NCBI RefSeq assembly: GCF_019175385.1
Contig: NC_083345.1
Coordinates: 123,941,657 to 124,005,656, forward strand
Reading direction: 5' to 3'
Source: Lycium barbarum
Lineage: Eukaryota; Streptophyta; Magnoliopsida; Solanales; Solanaceae
Length of the DNA stretch: 64,000 nucleotides
The notes beneath the pieces were generated by a model, which was not told where the DNA came from, did no database searches, and was given only the letters and a program-made list of their open reading frames with translations. The position numbers and the translations under genes were made by a program. This document shows, in pieces, positions 44,876 through 58,000 of this stretch (position 1 is its first letter; each line of letters starts with the position of its first letter).

Positions 44876-47102
44876 TCAGGGTTTGGCAGGATTTGATGGG
44901 TTGACAAGGTTGAAAGCTTTGAACATCACGTCCAGTCTAGCATCTGAAACTTCGTGGTTAGCCAAGATTTGCTCCTAGAGCTCTACAACTTTCTGCGTGA
45001 GACTGGAGTTCTGCTCTCTCAACTCTGTAATTTCTTTTGTTGTATCGTCACTAGGACTAGGTCCCTCTACTTTAAGTTTGTCAATTTCAACCTTCAGCAG
45101 GTGTTCTCAACCTACAACCTCTTAACATCGGATCGGATTTTCTCATTTGCCTCAATCAGACTCGAGATAGTGGATGTGGTTCTTGCTCCTCCCTTATTTG
45201 GAACAAATTCACACTCCTCCAGTGTGGACATAGAGAACATTTGCTTCTTGGTCCCTTTGGAGGCATAGGTACTTTGAAATGCTCAAACACTTTGGTAAGG
45301 AGAAAGTCATAGAGAAGACCATGCTTACCATCCTTGACATTCACCACCATCCAGAATTTTCATAAGGACCAGGTCCGTCTTGGACGCAATACACCTTTTC
45401 TCAGTCCGAGGGAGCATGATCTCGTTTACAAACTCAAAGAGCAATTGATACTGAGACTTCATTTGTTTCTTACAGATAGTCTAAATGGTCACTTGCTCTC
45501 CTCTTTTGACTATGTGAAGCTTGAAGTTAGCAGTAGCTTTGTCTCCTTCTTCCAATCTACTTACTCCATCAGTTGGGACTCCAAGAATTATTCCTAACTA
45601 TTCCTCATTGAGGTTGAACTCCACCGTACCAATTTCGCAAACCAATGAGTAATCATCATTGTACCTAAGGTTTATAAAGAAGTCGACTACTTCTTTTCAT
45701 AAGATATTGCAGGACCTTCCACCAGGTGCTCCCTTTTTGAGATTTGAACACTTCCATTAATTCCTCTAACGCTTTGTACCCACCAATATCTGGGTTGAAC
45801 ACTCTACCCAGCAACAATTTCTGCCTTTTAGATTATTTTGTCTTTCTTCCTCCAGTTCTTGCTTTCCTTTCTTTGAAGAACCAGGTCCCTCTGTACTAAC
45901 TCTTCTTCTCTTGGAAGAACCTTCCTCCTTAGTAACAACGTTTTTTCTCTTCTTAGGGGATTTTGACAATTTCTTCCCCTTCGCCACTGCTTCTTCCTTT
46001 TCACCCTCTTCATCGTTTTCACTATCACTTTCTTTATCCATAATTCTCTCCTCAACAGCCGCGAATTTTTATCTTCTTATGGAATTTTTCCTGACCAGGG
46101 TGGCTTGCTCATCCTCTTCTTCTTTATTTGATACAGTAATCACATCTTTCTCTTCATCTCTCAACTTACTCAAATTTGCCAAATTTACTTGCCTCCGCTT
46201 CTTACCAGTAGTCTTTTCTTTGTTATCCTATAAGTCAGAGTCTAGTCTTGCTTGCGACTTTTGCCTAGTGGTAGGAGGTCTCTTTCTTTATTTAGGAGCA
46301 GGCTTTCTATCTGTAAGATGTTTTCTCCTGCTTTCCCCCTTTTTTCATCTGCTTAGCACCCCCAGACCTCTGCCTATATATAGTTCTCAGTATAACATCA
46401 TCATCGGAGTTTATCTCATTACCTTCAGAGTTAACCTTTTCAGAGTAGCTAGAAGAGCCAGGTTCCTCCTTTGAAGAGGCTTTCCTTTCAGATGAAGGTT
46501 CTTTCCAAGGAACTGCGACTGTAGATACTGGCTTGGAGGCAGACACTACCTTAGAGGGACCAAGTCCCTCTGTCACCACATTATGTCCTAAATTACCCTG
46601 TTCCTCCTAAGTTTGAGCATTCACTTCCTCAGCCTCCATCTCACCACTGTTACCAAGTACAGTATATACAACATCATCTACCCTATCCTTTACAGTTTCA
46701 TCACCAGTTTCCACACCTTTACCCAAATCACCAAAGACATCCATATTTTCAAGAGGAGTTGGGTTACCTGAGCGTTGAAGGACTTCCTTTAAGTTCCCTC
46801 TTTCAGTTATACATACAACTTCTGTTTCCACTCATTCACTTGTCACTTCCATACCGTCATCTTTCTAAGCAATTTCCTCATATTGAGAAGTCGTCATAGT
46901 ATGAGTGCTTCCTTTCGAATTGGATTTCACAAAGGAAGTGGAAGTAGGCACGAATTTTCATAGTAGGGTTTTAGTCTTTTGGAATGAGGACTGTTGGAGA
47001 CGAAGAACTTGTTTATGGGTTGGTTAAAGTAGGCTTTTTGGGGGAAAAATGAGAGGGGTTGGCTTTTGAGGCACTAGGGGATGAAATTTCTTTGTTTGAC
47101 AT
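44876..47102 (-). pseudogene. Extra ORF downstream of pol in Sirevirus 2
   Basis: Minus-strand counterpart of 10753-13293. It begins MSNKEISSPSASKANPSHF (compare MYNLKSSSPSSTKANPSFF), passes an acidic part (METEVVCITERGNLKEVLQ region, 46831-46607) and a Lys/Ser-rich part (KKRKNVVTKEEGSSKRRRV), and ends with a coiled coil and NPSNPAKP before a TGA at 44876. It is broken in at least five places. Two family members with the same layout show that the ORF is a genuine part of this element lineage, not a chance reading frame. Confidence 0.75.
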
Positions 47103-47573
47103 GATCGATTTTGGAGCAAAGAAGTGTGAGAATATATGAACGATGAAGGCTTGAATGTTTGAGAGTAAAGTGAGAGAGAGAATTTTACAGTTTGGAAGTG
47201 GGTGAAGGAACCGGGTCCCATTGGCAGAACAAAACGTTTCATTTAAGTCGGGTCGATTCTGAAAAATTGTGATGATTTGACTTTGGGATTTTGAAAGGGA
47301 TGTGGGAACAAATGATGACATGGCAATCGAAAATTTATAAGTATGTAAGTATTAAATAAGCTACTAACCTGAGTCAGAGGGACTAGGTCCCTTGACTATA
47401 TTTGATAAAGCTTAGGCAGTAACTCTGAAATATGCAATATCTCCAGTACTTATGTTGTCCTGAGAGTGCCATGTGCGCATACTTGTAATAGTATAAGAGT
47501 GAGTTATATGTCTCCAAAAAACACTTTATGCATTGTACCTTTCCTCTTGACATAGCCAATCATTGAGGGGCAA
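47103..47573 (-). other. Spacer between pol and extra ORF, Sirevirus 2
   Basis: Aligns with 10315-10740 of element 1, and contains GGGACTAGGTCCC at 47379-47391. Confidence 0.65.
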
Positions 47574-48777
47574 TTAGTTGAGCTTGATCAAGCCCAACTC
47601 CAGACTATTTCTTTCAAAGTGCTCTCTGCTCAGTGCCTTGGTGAAGATATCTGCAATCTGATCTTCTGTGTTACAGAACTTCATGCAAATCAAACCCTTC
47701 TCCACATTATCCCTTAGGAAATGATGTCTCACATCAATGTGTTTGGTTCTTTTATGGTGCACTGGTTTTTTTGCCATATTAAGTGCACTAGTATTATCAC
47801 ACATTAGAGGCACACAATCAGTGAAGCCACCAAAATCCTTAAGTTGTTGTTTGATCCACAGCAATTGAGCACAACAACAGACAACAGCCACATACTCAAC
47901 CTCAGTAGTAGAAAGGGCCACAGAGTTCTGTTTCCTTTTACCCCATGAGATCAAGTATGACCCCAGAAAATATGTCATTCCAGAGGTACTCTTTCTATCC
48001 ACCAAGTAACTAGCATAATCAGTATCAGCATAACCAACCAAGTCAAAATTGTCTCCAGAGGGATAGAAGAGGACCAGGTCCTGTGAACCATTAAGATACC
48101 TCAATATTTTTTTAGCAGCTTTCAAATGAGACTCTTTAGGACTTGATTGGAACCTAGCACACAACCCAACACTGAACATAATATCAGGCCTGCTATAAGA
48201 GTATCAATAGGCTCTGTATATTCCATTTCAAATCTTTTAAGAAACTCCTTGATGTACTTTTGTTGACTAATCATGGTGCCTTTTTGAGATTGCTTGACTT
48301 GTAATCCCAAGAAGAAGTTTAGCTCACCCATCATGCTCATTTCAAATTCACTTCCCATGAGCTTGGAAAACTCTTCACATAGGGAATCAAGAGTAGCACC
48401 AAAGATGATGTCATTAACATATACTTGCACAATCAGCAAATTCTTCTCTCTTTTCTTTAGAAACAGAGTGTTGTCAATTCTACCTCTTGTAAACCCATTT
48501 TCCAGAAAAAACTTTGACAATCTTTCATACCATTCTCGAGGAGCCTGCTTTAAGCCATGCAGAGCTTTTTCAATCTTGAAAACATGCTCAGGATGATAAT
48601 GACTTTCAAGTCCAGGAGGTTGCTTGACAAAGACCTCTTCTTTCAAGTATCCATTGAAAAATGCACTTTTGACATCCATTTGGAACAATTTGAATTCCAT
48701 ATGAGATGCAAAAGCAATTAGAATCCCGATTGCCTCCATCCTTGCCACTAGTGCAAAAGTCTCATCATAGTCAATAT
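47574..48777 (-). pseudogene. copia reverse transcriptase and RNase H
   Basis: Two minus frames join near 48150. RT: MARMEAIGILIAFASHMEF, QMDVKSAFFNGYLKEEVFV, QPPGLE, ALHGLKQAPREWY; the catalytic YVDD is YVND (VYVNDIIFG), so it would be inactive. RNase H: GYADTDYASYLVDRKSTSG, SWGKRKQNSVALSTTE, MCDNTSALNMAKKPVHHKR, KHIDVRHHFLRDNVE, DQIADIFTKALSREHFE. It ends GLIKLN at 47574. The RT start is separated by a solo LTR and continues at 51375. Confidence 0.93.
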
Positions 48778-51369
48778 TGTTACACCCCGGAAAAATTTTG
48801 CGTTACCAAAAACTGTAGACGGCTTAGAATGGGCCAAAGGGCCAATACAGCGCGAACGCGCTGAACAAAAATCTGAAAATCAATTTCAGAATGAAGGTTG
48901 TGTTATAAGAAGGTAATAATAGCATATATATGACATTTGGAGACCATATGGTGTAAATTAGTCTATATGTTATTTGACGAAAAGCCCTCGTTGCTGCAAG
49001 CTAAGTGGGGCCCACATGTCGGAGTTTTATGAAAGACGTGAGAAGGGACATGTGGGTAGTATATGGAAAGTTGAGTAGGTCCTGAGAAGGACCCATAAGC
49101 TAAAAATGAGCATAAGCCCTCCAAAAGGACGATTTAAGGAAACATTTTCGGATGATCTGACTTGAAAGGGCAAAACGGGCATTATAAGTTTGGAATTTGG
49201 GAAAAACCCCAGAAATAAAAGTTGTAGATAATTGAAAGACCTTTCTAACCATAGGTCGTGGGCCCTCATACGATAACGGGATCAAGAGTTATGACCGTTT
49301 TACTGAACGAACATCCAGTCAGAAACTTTAACCCTGCGCGAACGCGCAGAAGGAAATTATTTAACTCTACGCGATCGCGCCAGAAGGCAGTGCAATCGCG
49401 CTGAGCATTTTTCCAGTAGTTTCTGGCAGCTTCTAAATGTTATCAAAAGGGGGAAACCCCCCCCTCATTTTCAGTTGTAAACACGAAAAACACCCCCAAA
49501 AACTCTCCAAAAATCTAGAGAGTTCTCCCCAACTCCCCAAGCCAAATTCTTGCCCAAACCAGGTATAATTTCCCAATTCCAGTCCGGATAGCATATAGTT
49601 TTCGCTGCAGAATCATATGGCAGGCGTGTGGTGGCCTAAATTTAGCATGGAAAAGTGGAGATTAAGAAATATTAAAGGGAGAAAGGTATGAATCTCTTTC
49701 TATTTGTGCTAGTACTAGTTTATTTACGAAGAATACGCGATTAAATAATTGTATACTGAGTTAATTAGTTATGAAAGTTGGAAAACAGCGTGTGGGCTGT
49801 TTTATGAGATATTTTGGAGTTGAAAACATTATAATTGATGTTGGTATTGTTGTTGTTGTTGTTGGCTGCTGAATTAAAAATTTGGGCTAGGCATATAAAC
49901 AGGGGAGATGCTGCCCGATTTTCGGCAGAATATAAAATAGTATAATTTGAATTATGGTACAAGTGTACGATGAAAAAGCTAACCTTAGTGTGAATTATCT
50001 TAAATGTAGACTTACAAGCTCGGACACATAAGCGTAGCTAATAGGGCGTGGAACAGGTATGTTAAGGCTCGTCCCTTTTCTTTCAAAGGCATGATCCCCA
50101 AGTCGTAATGTCTCAAATGTCTTTTTTATATATCTTCTTTACTTGCAAAAGCTATAAGTCTATGACTCCAAGGTATAAGTCTTTTCCTAAAAGTTCATAA
50201 TTGTTTTTCTTCAAAATGCCCATATTTTTTTCGAAAACCAAGTTTTAAGAGATAGGAAGCTCTTATGACTAAGATGATGAATATGATCTTATAATGACAA
50301 CGATGAAGTCCAAAATGAGAAAATGTCTACGATGGATACGTTGACGATATGTTCCTACCATGAATATGACAATATGAGGTTTATGATTTTATTATATGTT
50401 TTCTCTTAACGCTACTCTTTATTGATAGCCTCGCCTTATAATTTTAGTTCCTTCAAGGTGAGACATGGAGATTATGATTATTCCATAATATAATCGGAGG
50501 TTACCGACCTTACGTCACCCCGATGGACTTATAGCATTTCTTGAGCTCTCCTGCATGCTGCTCACATGATATATGTATATGGTATATGTATATGTAAATG
50601 GGAAAAAGGGGCCAGAGCGCTATAGACGCTGATATATGAACATGATACATGTATATGTATATGGGGTAAGGGGAAAGGTATGGCGCTATAGACGCACAGC
50701 CACCTGATCAGTTGGAGTATGATACATGATATTGTCCCGGACGCGAGATATATGGGCGAGCCGACGTATTTCGGCGCTATGACATGATATGATATGATAT
50801 GATATGATATGATATGACCAGATAAGTATGCATGGCATCCGCCTAAGCGGCGCTCATATGTACATGTTACTCTTTTATCTTATGACATGTTCTATGTTCC
50901 ATACAGTTATTATTCATGCCTTACATACTCAGTACATTGCTCGTACTGACCCCTCTTTCTTCGGGGGCTGCGTTTCATGCCGCGCAGGTACACCCAGATG
51001 AGTTGAAGCTAATATAGAAGATATTCCAGCAGAGTTGGCAAGCTCCACTTGTTCCTGGAGTGCTACCGAGTCAGAGTACATGTGCTACGATGTCTGATAA
51101 ATGTTAGAGACTTTGCAGATAGAGTCGTGGGTATAGGATGTCGGTATTGTGAATGTCATTTTATGTTATGTTATAAAGTCCATATGATAACAGATTATAT
51201 TTGATTTGAGTACGATGAAAAAAAAAATTGAAAGCTTTACTATGTTTTCCACTCCTTATTGATGTAAGAGCCTAAGGAGGTTAAGTATGTAATAAGAGTC
51301 AGCGGGTTCGCTCGGCTCCGAATATGGGGTCGGGTGCCCATCACACCCCAGTAAGATCGGGGTGTGACA
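48778..51369 (+). mobile_element. Solo LTR, Ty3/gypsy Tekay/Del-like (copy 2)
   Basis: 2592 bp, TGTTACACCCCGG...GGGGTGTGACA, flanked by perfect AATAT (48773-48777 and 51370-51374). It splits the copia RT between the QEED and ARMEA segments. It is related to the 31875 solo LTR. It contains GCGCGAACGCGC at 48850 and 49336 and a (GATAT)n run at 50784-50817. Confidence 0.95.
50784..50817. repeat. (ATGAT)n short tandem repeat
   Basis: Seven pentamer units in the solo LTR. Confidence 0.9.
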
Positions 51370-51374
51370 AATAT

Positions 51375-51772
51375 CCTCTTCTTGATTATACCCTTGAACT
51401 ACCAGTCTTTCGTTGTTTCTTGTAGTGTTTCCAAACTCATCAAACTTTTTGCGAAACACCCACCTCTTCCCAATCACTGTTCTGTCTACTGGTCTAGGGA
51501 CCAGGTGTCACACCTTTTTCCCTTCAAATTGATGAAGTTTTCTTGCATAGCACTAATCCAGTCATCATCTTTCAATGCGTCCTTGATATTCTTGGGCTCA
51601 ATTTGAGAAATGAAAGCAGAGTAGGCAAACATATTTCTTACCTTAGACCTGGTTTGGAGGCCAGAGTATAAGGGAGTGATTACATTTTCAAGAGGGTGAG
51701 ATCTCTAGTGCTTCCAGTTGGATACTTGAATTTCAGTGCTTAAGGGACCCGATGCCGCTACGTTTGGTCCAT
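51375..51772 (-). pseudogene. copia polyprotein upstream of RT (continuation)
   Basis: Minus strand: ISQIEPKNIKDALKDDDW, then the RT entry segment MIGKRWVFRKKFDEFGNT with RLVVQGYNQEED. This is the exact upstream part of the RT at 48777. It breaks off at 51772 where the Tat-like element begins. Confidence 0.9.
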
Positions 51773-53875
51773 TGTCACACCCCTTTATTTCCACGAAAAA
51801 TATAAAAAGATTTAAAAAGAGTTTTCCACTTAAAGTGACGTTTTGAAAAGGGATTATTTTTATTTGTTACAGAGTCGCCACTTGGAATTGAATTTTGGTG
51901 TTCCAAGTCACCTTATTGAATCCCTAATCAAAAGGAAATGACTCTTTATTTTTGATCTGCGAAAACAAAAGTCCGGGTAAGGAATTCTGTTGACTGGGGA
52001 GAAGGTATTAGGCATTCCCCGAGTCCCGTGGTTCTAGCACAGTCGCTTTTATTGACTAAATATCGGCTTAAATTAATCTTAGATAAAATCATCCTTGCCT
52101 TAATTCTTAACTACATTTGCCTAATTAATCCGCTTAAAACTGTGACTTATATTTTCGGCCATGCCTCACTCGCTCACACATATTCTTTCCGCTCCTTTCT
52201 TTTATATATTTGCAACGGGTTTTGAAATAATTTGTGCCCCATCTCACTAATCTGACGTCTTTAACTAATTAATCGGGCGGTAAAAGTTTATCTAAGCCCG
52301 ACACTAAACGATTAACAAGCCAAATCAGTTTTAATCACATTTAATTGTCATCATTAATATAAAGTACACATACAATGAACCAATCTTATCAGAATAAAGT
52401 AGAATGGAACCAAACTTGGAAAAACTCAATCAAATTTATACCAAAACAAATCTAATATAGCACCATGACATCACATTATTATCTAATAAACGGTGTTGAA
52501 TCCATTAGTAGCATCAAACACATAAACTTTTAATTTTTAAACCAAAAGTATGAATGTTTAACAAACTGACGAAGGCTCTTGTATTTTGTCTTTCACCGAA
52601 CATGTGACACTTTGCAGGGAGCTACAATTAATTATAAAACATATGTGATGTAAGAAATTCAAAGTAAACTACGTATGTAATGAGTATTCTGCGTCCATGG
52701 CTTTAGTTAAACAAGTAAATACATTCTGGACAATATTTAAACATGATTCATAAGCATAAAACTGGAAAAATAATACTCCATTAACATAGCCATTTTGAGC
52801 AAAATTTCATCCAAACTTCAATTAAATGCATAACGTTGAACATGGAACTTTATGTATCAATCAAGAACTTAGCAAGGTAAAGATTGAACCTTTATGTGAA
52901 GGAACTTCTCATTTAACACTTCTGAAATTCATTAACTGGAAAAGACCTCGAACCGGAACCTCGAGCTTGCGACCTCACCGGAAATGATGGTTTCATGGTG
53001 TTTTTGAACTGGTTTTAATGGATTTTTTGTGGTGGTGATTATGCGAGCTTAAAGGTGAAGCCAAATGGTGTTTGGTCCTTACATGGCTGTTTTGAAGTGG
53101 AACAATGGTGAAAAGGAAGAGCAGCTACCTACCTTTTTGACGTGACAGGGTACCGTGAAATCAAAGTATGAAAGTTAGGTCCGTCCTTTTGTTTAGCTGC
53201 GGCTGCTATCCCCTTTATTAGGCTGATTTTGTGTGTATATATATAGATGTGCATGTGTGTGTTTGTTACTTGAAAAATGGAACGTGAAAGAGTGGGATAG
53301 AGGAGAGATAAGTTTATTCTGAGAGTTTTAGGGAAAAAGAATTATGTTTGTTTTAGGATAGGTGAAAAGGAGGAAAAAAAAAACGTGGGGTGTAGGGGAA
53401 GTGTGTGTGACGTGTGTATATAGGGTAATGGTGGGCTGGTGAGTTGAGAGTTTTAGGTCAGTAAAACTTTTTTTTTTCTTTTTGTTTATTTTATCCTTTT
53501 TTCCTTTTTTCAAGGATAAGACTCAAATGTGACAATACAAATATTAAGTAATTGTTTTAAAACTAAAAAAATATAACATATCAAATAGCCAGTCCAAAAA
53601 TAAAATATAACTAAGGCAAATATTAAAATCACTAATTTATTTATTAAAATCTAAATTAGAAGATTTTTTTTTTTATAAATTTCCTTTTCTTTTGAAAAAT
53701 AAAGACAAAACTCATCCTAAAATGTGGCTCTATTTTTTTGTAGTTTTCAAATTTTAAAAGTAAGACTTACTAAAAATGAAATAAAAATTAAAATATTTAA
53801 TTAAACCTAAAAGAAATATTTAAACGCTAAAAATGATGTAAAAATTTATGTTTGTTCAAAAATTAGGTGTTTACT
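51773..53875 (-). repeat. 3' LTR of the Tat/Ogre-like element
   Basis: 2103 bp. On the minus strand it begins AGTAAACACCTAATTTTTG (first base decayed from T) and ends GGGGTGTGACA. The start resembles the TGTTGACACCCAATTTTG start of the solo LTR at 54021, so both belong to one clade. ORFs here are not supported. Confidence 0.82.
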
Positions 53876-53893
53876 GAATGTCCCTCTTTGCTT
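53876..53893 (-). promoter_or_regulatory. Polypurine tract
   Basis: Minus strand CCAAGCAAAGAGGGACATTC abuts the LTR start. Confidence 0.6.
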
Positions 53894-54170
53894 GGAAACA
53901 TGAAGAGTTTTCAGGCAAAGACGTGAACACTGTGACTGATTTTTGACCTGACCATTATTTGAAACCGAAAAGGAATAACAGGAAAGGATGTGACTGAATC
54001 CTGGTTTTGGGGAGCATACATGTTGACACCCAATTTTGTCCCGTCTCTCCTCCAAAATACCTATTTACGCTTCTAATATTTTTAGAAAATTAAAAAATAT
54101 ATATTTATATTTTTACTATAATTATTAGCCTCTTATCAATACCAGCGTTTCATTATTATATTACAGTTAC

Positions 54171-54257
<87 letters not shown>
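54171..54257. repeat. (ATT)n microsatellite
   Basis: About 29 units without interruption. Confidence 0.97.
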
Positions 54258-54258
<1 letters not shown>

Positions 54259-54805
54259 AGTTCACAATTTTTATCATTTCAGTATTTTACCAGCTTACGC
54301 ACACGCATCGCATTTATCTTTGCATGATTAAATAATAGTATTTATCTTACTGTGGATTTTCAAAATATTATTGCACGGCTATTACAACGCCATTTTTTAT
54401 CTGAGCATTAGTGTTTGCATATTTCATGTCGAGCAATATTTTAACACAAGTTATTTAAATAGGTCTCTTATTCAAATTTAGAAGCCAAACTATTTCTTGC
54501 ACTCGGTCCGTATTTTGACTTACCGGACTCCAAATCAAAGTCCGATTAATTTTTAATATCTTTTGGACTAGCCCATATCTTTTATCTTAATTTTTAGAAC
54601 AGTCCGTGTTTTAATTCGCTAGTCCATTCTTTTAATACCCGGTCTAAAATTGACCCAGTCCATAAATGGACCGGGTCTGACCCATTTATTGAAAAACAAG
54701 GGAAACCCTCATTTTCCCTTCATTTTCACTCCCTCCGCCTCTTTTCCTCAACTCTCGTCGTCTCTTCCCTTTTCCTTTACCCCTAACCCTAGCGCCACAC
54801 ACACT

Positions 54806-54823
54806 CCCCCCCCCCCCCCCCCC
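54806..54823. repeat. C18 homopolymer
   Basis: Uninterrupted C run, prone to sequencing error. Confidence 0.95.
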
Positions 54824-55066
54824 ATTTGCTCTGACACCCCACTACCGCCATCACTACCTCCACCACACCTTGTCCCCCCCTCCTATTTTATTGTATCCTC
54901 CATCCACTGAACTCCCTTCGTCTCCCACTTCCCACGTTACCTCACCACCCACGCGTCTGACACCCCATCTTCGCCCATGCCACTGTCATCCCACTCCGGT
55001 TCCCTCCACTTCCCTTGTCCTCGGCTCCTCTCTCTCTTCCTCAAAAAAGGAAACCCCAACCCACAA

Positions 55067-55074
55067 TATAAAGG
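55067..55074 (+). promoter_or_regulatory. Candidate TATA box of the solo LTR
   Basis: TATAAAGG after a CT-rich stretch, near the middle of the LTR. Confidence 0.5.
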
Positions 55075-58000
55075 AGGGGATTTTGAATCGGTAAAGGGGT
55101 CTTTTTTTTTTTTCGTCTGGTGAAACCCCCTAGAACCCGAATTCTTTTGTGAAACCTTCCAAGAACTACGTCTTTTTTTTAGTCATAGAGATCCTCGAAA
55201 TATCGAATTTCTTCAGCATCTGTTTTGGATTCGAAGTATACACGAATTCGGAGTTCTTAGTATCTCGAAGAAAATCTAAAGTGTTCGAGGTTAAATCGAA
55301 ACCTTCGCCTCACTTCGCTGCACCCGAAGAAGGTAAATTTCCTTCCTTTAAGTTATTTTAGCAATTGTTCGAGTGCTTTAACTGTTTATGTGATTTTTTT
55401 TGGCTTTGGTTGTATTTTAGTTTCGTTTACAGTTATGATGGTTGAATTAAGCATATTCAGTTCCTCTTAGTTTAAATTAGTGAGTATGTTAGTCTTGTAT
55501 GAGTTTAGATTCGTATGGTGCCTCAACTTCATGTGTGTTGATTAGCATGTCATCAGATTGGTCTTACATCATTTGGCAAACCTTCTTACAGGTCTAGTTC
55601 CCTGCATTTAGTTAAACTCAGATTAATCCCTGATTGAATCCTTTAGAGAGGTTGAGGCTCATTAAAATGATAGTGGCATAATGAAATGATCATTTCCTAT
55701 TATGTATAAACCTGTCCGTATTCACTAATGTCATTTAAGAGTGTTATGAGGATCAATTGAGTATAAGTCTCGACGTATTATTTTGTTTGAAACTGAGAAT
55801 TATGATATTGTCATATTTCATTGAGATCATGCTTTACTCAGTTTTTTTTTTAAGTAATCATGCCAGAACAATAAAAGTATTCAAGCATGCTTTCCTTATT
55901 CCAGAGAGTCTGATATTTCGTCTGTCTATGCCCCTGTTACATTTGCCCCCCTCCTCCTCTGCTTATTTAGTTATGACATCGCATATCTGCTTACCTTTTA
56001 GTGTGTTTAATTTGTAACATTAGTTTGAACCTGTACGGATAATGGGGTTGTTGTATCTAGTTAATATGTTAGAATGAGAATACCCACATATGCATGATTA
56101 AATGCCATATCTGATCACTATCCTTATGCTCGCGATGCTATGGCTATTAGTTATAACACTGCCTGCCACTGTCCTCTCTGCGTGTCTGTTACGTTGAGAT
56201 TGGGATCATTATATTTGGTTGTGATCGTAGCCTTATGCTCTGTTTACTCAGTTTAATGAAATGCTTGAACTGGCTGTCCCTGTTTCTTCATCACAGATTG
56301 CCTTAAAAACTAAGTAACTTTCAAAGGAATCCTGCAAATATGTGGCACGTTTGATTAAGACCTTGCCTAATATCAGTTGGTTCATCTGAGATTCAGTAGG
56401 ATATACCATGCCGCACCAAATTGAATGTCTTTGTTTAGTTTTGCCTCACCTCTGTTGACTACTTTACCGGAGTATTTGTTATGCAATTGTTTGTTTTGAC
56501 TACGTTATGGTGACTTTGTTTTGGCAATGCTGTCCAAGAATGAGAAATATTGATGATGGATTATTATTTTGTGTTCTTCCAATGTGATGATAGTATTAGC
56601 TGCTCATTCTAAGTTACATGTTCATCAGTTACACAGAGGTATTGAGATTTCTCTGTTTTGAAATCTCAAGTTTAAAGCCTTTTGTTTTCTAGAAACCTGC
56701 CTTTGTTCCTTTCTGATTTGTTTGGAATTTATATGTCACGTGTCTAATCTTATACGTTGATTAGATACTAATCCTTTTCTTTTCATTTTTGTGCATGAAC
56801 ACCGCATACGAGTCCCTCGGGCTCATCTTCTTCCGTATTTGGCGTTGGGTTAAAAGCACAACATGATTCCTCTTGTGTCCAGCTCTATCCGTAGCAGCAA
56901 TATAAAGAAAATTCATTGGGCCTAAGCCCGATAACGTGGAAAGTTCCAGCAGTCAGGCCCTAAAAAATGGGCCAGATCCATTTTACCTATTCCTTCTCCC
57001 TCTCCCTTATTTTATTGTTGTGTATTCTTATTTTGTATAACTAACCTCATCTTATTAATTTAGACAAATCCTAATGAATTAGTATATTTGATTATTAGTA
57101 ATGGGTAGATAATTTAAAAGGGACTAATAACTAATTCCATAAACTCCATGTTTCTCCTTTCTATATTAAAAGTTATTTACAATATCCCTAATAGTCATTT
57201 ATAGAATAATTGATAGTATAAAATTTATATTTTTATTTAAAATAGTCGCCTTCGCATCGTCTTAGTTTTAAAGCGTCGTTAATATACAAACAAATTCGGA
57301 CATATTCTTAAAACTTAAAAGCATGTATATTCTTAAAACTTAAAAATCAATTAAACACTTCATGGCTTGGTTCGTTTAAATGTTTATTAAACATTACAAT
57401 AAATTCGCATCTTCTTTATTTATATGTTCAATTATTCTATTTTATAAATCTAATTTTATTATGCTACTTCCTTTTAAAGTTGTCAACAATTATCATAAAT
57501 TTTATTTCAAATAGTATTCTAAGATTTTCTTTTATATAAAGTATTGGTCTTATTTTAAATAGTCTTCTTATTCAGAGCATTAACAACATTTATAAGTATT
57601 ACTTAATTAGCATTATTATATTTTTTTCAAAAAAAAAAAACCCTTAAGCAACATTTATAAGTTTATTTTCAAATAGCATTTTGAAATTTCCTTTTATGTA
57701 AATTACCGGTCTCATTTTAAAAGCATCCCCTTTGTGCAAATTACTATATTTTTTGCAAGTTAGGTCAAATAAGCATTATTATATTTTCCTTTGAAACCTC
57801 AGTAATATATGTGAGCTATTTTTTTAAAATTCAAACATAATGTTCAATCTGGATTAATTAACCTAAGTTTGGTCGGATAACCGTAAGTTAACGGATTTTA
57901 AAGGATGCCTAACCCCTTCCCTTTAGGATAATATAGAACCCTTACCTAGAATCACACTGGTTAAGCAGACTACTAATTGAGGTTTAGTTTTAACTTTGCC

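Larger units (their letters stand above)
36458..51772 (-). mobile_element. Sirevirus-like Ty1/copia element 2, nested host (runs past window)
   Basis: Minus strand, reading right to left: RT start (51772-51375), RT/RNase H (48777-47574), extra ORF (47102-44876), 3' UTR (to about 44558) and part of the 3' LTR (37066-36458). It is interrupted by a solo LTR, an Athila-type element and, at 51773, a Tat-like element. The gag, protease and integrase should lie beyond 64000. LTR, spacer and extra ORF all match element 1 at 6816-14829. Confidence 0.85.

Noticed and set aside
54650..55094. Proline-rich coding ORFs
   Set aside because: They come from a C-rich, low-complexity part of a solo LTR and include a C18 run.
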